Both the position numbers and the translations under genes were made by a program. The notes below the pieces were generated by a model. The model was given only the letters and a program-made list of their open reading frames with translations. It had not been told where the DNA came from and did no database searches. Positions 5,258 to 6,239 of a DNA stretch of 6,239 nucleotides are shown here, piece by piece. This DNA comes from a bacterium (lineage in GTDB: Bacteria; CG03). Within the stretch, counting starts at the first letter, position 1; every line of letters begins with the position of its first letter. The stretch covers positions 1-6,239 of the forward strand of contig VMTI01000044.1 of assembly GCA_013791675.1 (NCBI GenBank), read 5' to 3'.

Positions 5258-6239
5258 TTACGGCAATATCCCCTTTAAAAATGTTCTGAATAGCGGGGAG
5301 AAGAAATAAACAAATATATTGCCGAAAAACCAAAAAACAATACCTATTCTTATATACCCGCCTTTTTTATATTCTCTCAGGATGCTGACGGACGCGAATA
5401 TGACCATAAACGGCAAAAATATATTCCTGAATCTCGGAATCGCGTGAAATATAGCCAATAACGCAATTAAAATAATGAAAACGCCGTAAAGTTGCCAGTA
5501 TTTTCCGAACTCGCCGCTCAATCGCACCATACCTAAAATCCAGAACGGTAATATCCACATATATGTAAAATCATATTCAGGAAGAAAAGGATAAAGAAAA
5601 AACCCAAGTTTCAAAAAAGGAGCTATAATGAATCTATACAACGGCTGCTGACTAAACATCATTCTGCATCTTTCTTTTTTCCATTGGTTCATTTCTATCT
5701 CATCGATATTTTTTTCAAGGCATTTAACTTCAGGGAGAGGTTTCCAGCCCAGCCGCTCAAAAATATATATATTACTCCCGTAAAGATGCTCATAAGTGGA
5801 GGTTGTGCCGATTATAAATCTTTTATGAATGCTGTAATTTCTTACGCCCCAAACAGAAAGAAGCAGTATAACGGGAAAAAATAATTTCAAAGCGTTTACG
5901 ATTCTTTTTTTTACTACCAGTTCGATTGATACGACAAAGAGCACAAAAATCAATATCTCCTGCCTGAAAAAATATCCAAGAGCAAAAAGAAATCCCGTCA
6001 ATATATATTTCTCCTTCAGCATAAAGTAGAACGCTGAAAGCAGAAAAAAAACATATAGGCATTCGGTCAATATCTGACTCGGATTGCTGAAAGCGCCATA
6101 GGAAACAGCATACAGCGCAAAAGCCAGAAAAGATACCTCTCTACTAAAGTAAAACCGGGATATTTTATACACAAGCCAGCAACTGATAAGAGAAATTATT
6201 ATTTGCAGCGCCTGAACCGCCAAAATGCTTTTACCGAAC
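5258..6239 (-). CDS. Membrane glycosyltransferase, GT39/PMT_2-like (GT-C fold), N-terminus beyond the window
   Basis: The frame runs without stops from the right edge to TAA at 5260-5258, giving 326 visible residues. The TTG at 6223 is an internal Leu, because the frame continues upstream as FGKSI. The protein is highly hydrophobic with roughly nine or ten membrane helices. Its sequence follows the PMT_2 pattern: a helix, then SREVSFLAFALYAVSYGAFSNPS, then SQILTECLYVFFLL (the conserved T-E before a helix), LTGFLFALGYFFRQEIL (G..aL.R.e) and LLLSVWGVRNYSIHKRF, the Trp-x-x-Arg-Asn-Tyr hallmark. A periplasmic loop with YEHLYGSNIYIFER resembles the glyNLylGNn region. Such enzymes use polyprenyl-phosphate sugars to glycosylate lipids or proteins outside the membrane. 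The missing part, probably some 80-120 residues, should hold the first helix and the acidic catalytic loop, so activity cannot be judged. Its end lies 113 nt before the methyltransferase frame. It is a natural partner for the GT2 gene at 217-1002. Confidence 0.85.
   Translation of the reverse strand, partial: FGKSILAVQALQIIISLISCWLVYKISRFYFSREVSFLAFALYAVSYGAFSNPSQILTECLYVFFLLSAFYFMLKEKYILTGFLFALGYFFRQEILIFVLFVVSIELVVKKRIVNALKLFFPVILLLSVWGVRNYSIHKRFIIGTTSTYEHLYGSNIYIFERLGWKPLPEVKCLEKNIDEIEMNQWKKERCRMMFSQQPLYRFIIAPFLKLGFFLYPFLPEYDFTYMWILPFWILGMVRLSGEFGKYWQLYGVFIILIALLAIFHAIPRFRNIFLPFMVIFASVSILREYKKGGYIRIGIVFWFFGNIFVYFFSPLFRTFLKGILP

Overview
The window is 6.2 kb of moderately AT-rich bacterial DNA, and every convincing gene lies on the minus strand. 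The gene types are glycosyltransferases, a small SAM methyltransferase and two cobalamin-binding radical SAM proteins. This looks like a surface-glycan or glycolipid locus of an anaerobic, probably uncultured bacterium. The sequence alone does not fix the phylum.

In the direction of transcription (right to left), the layout is: (1) the C-terminal two thirds or so of a membrane GT-C glycosyltransferase (GT39/PMT_2 type), cut by the right edge; (2) a short gap with a near-consensus sigma70 promoter (TTGAAG-17-TATAAT); (3) a class I SAM methyltransferase whose real reading frame runs about 80 codons upstream of its first usual start codon, so it needs a non-canonical start or a one-base correction; (4) a B12-binding radical SAM protein 13 nt downstream, with its Shine-Dalgarno overlapping the methyltransferase stop codon; (5) about 270 nt without a credible gene, holding a second promoter (TTGACA-18-TAAAAT) overlapped by a 13-bp inverted repeat; (6) a second, much more AT-rich B12-binding radical SAM gene flanked by two related ~83-bp palindromic elements; (7) a GT2 (polyprenyl-phosphate-sugar synthase-like) gene; (8) the first 58 codons of a membrane protein, cut by the left edge.

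The main discovery is item 6. The two palindromes look like integron attC recombination sites. Their inner arms are alike, but their outermost 7-9 bases are swapped in the way a cassette insertion predicts. The inner end of one site (GCATATAAC) is the exact reverse complement of the inner end of the other (GTTATATGC). The two outer ends (CGCCTAAC and GTTAAGCG) match each other with one mismatch. Cutting at the G/TT positions defines a 1671-bp cassette (1067-2737) with one gene, a 39-nt leader and its attC 13 nt after the stop codon. A B12-radical SAM enzyme of 513 residues would be unusual cassette cargo. No integrase gene or attI site is visible, so if this is an integron part, it is the cluster-of-attC-without-integrase kind, or the integrase lies outside the window.

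Functionally, a DPM1-like GT2 that would load a sugar on polyprenyl phosphate and a GT39-like membrane transferase that would use such a donor form a plausible pair. The methyltransferase and radical SAM enzymes could methylate or remodel the glycan or a lipid. These joint roles are inferred from gene neighbourhood; the substrates cannot be read from the sequence.
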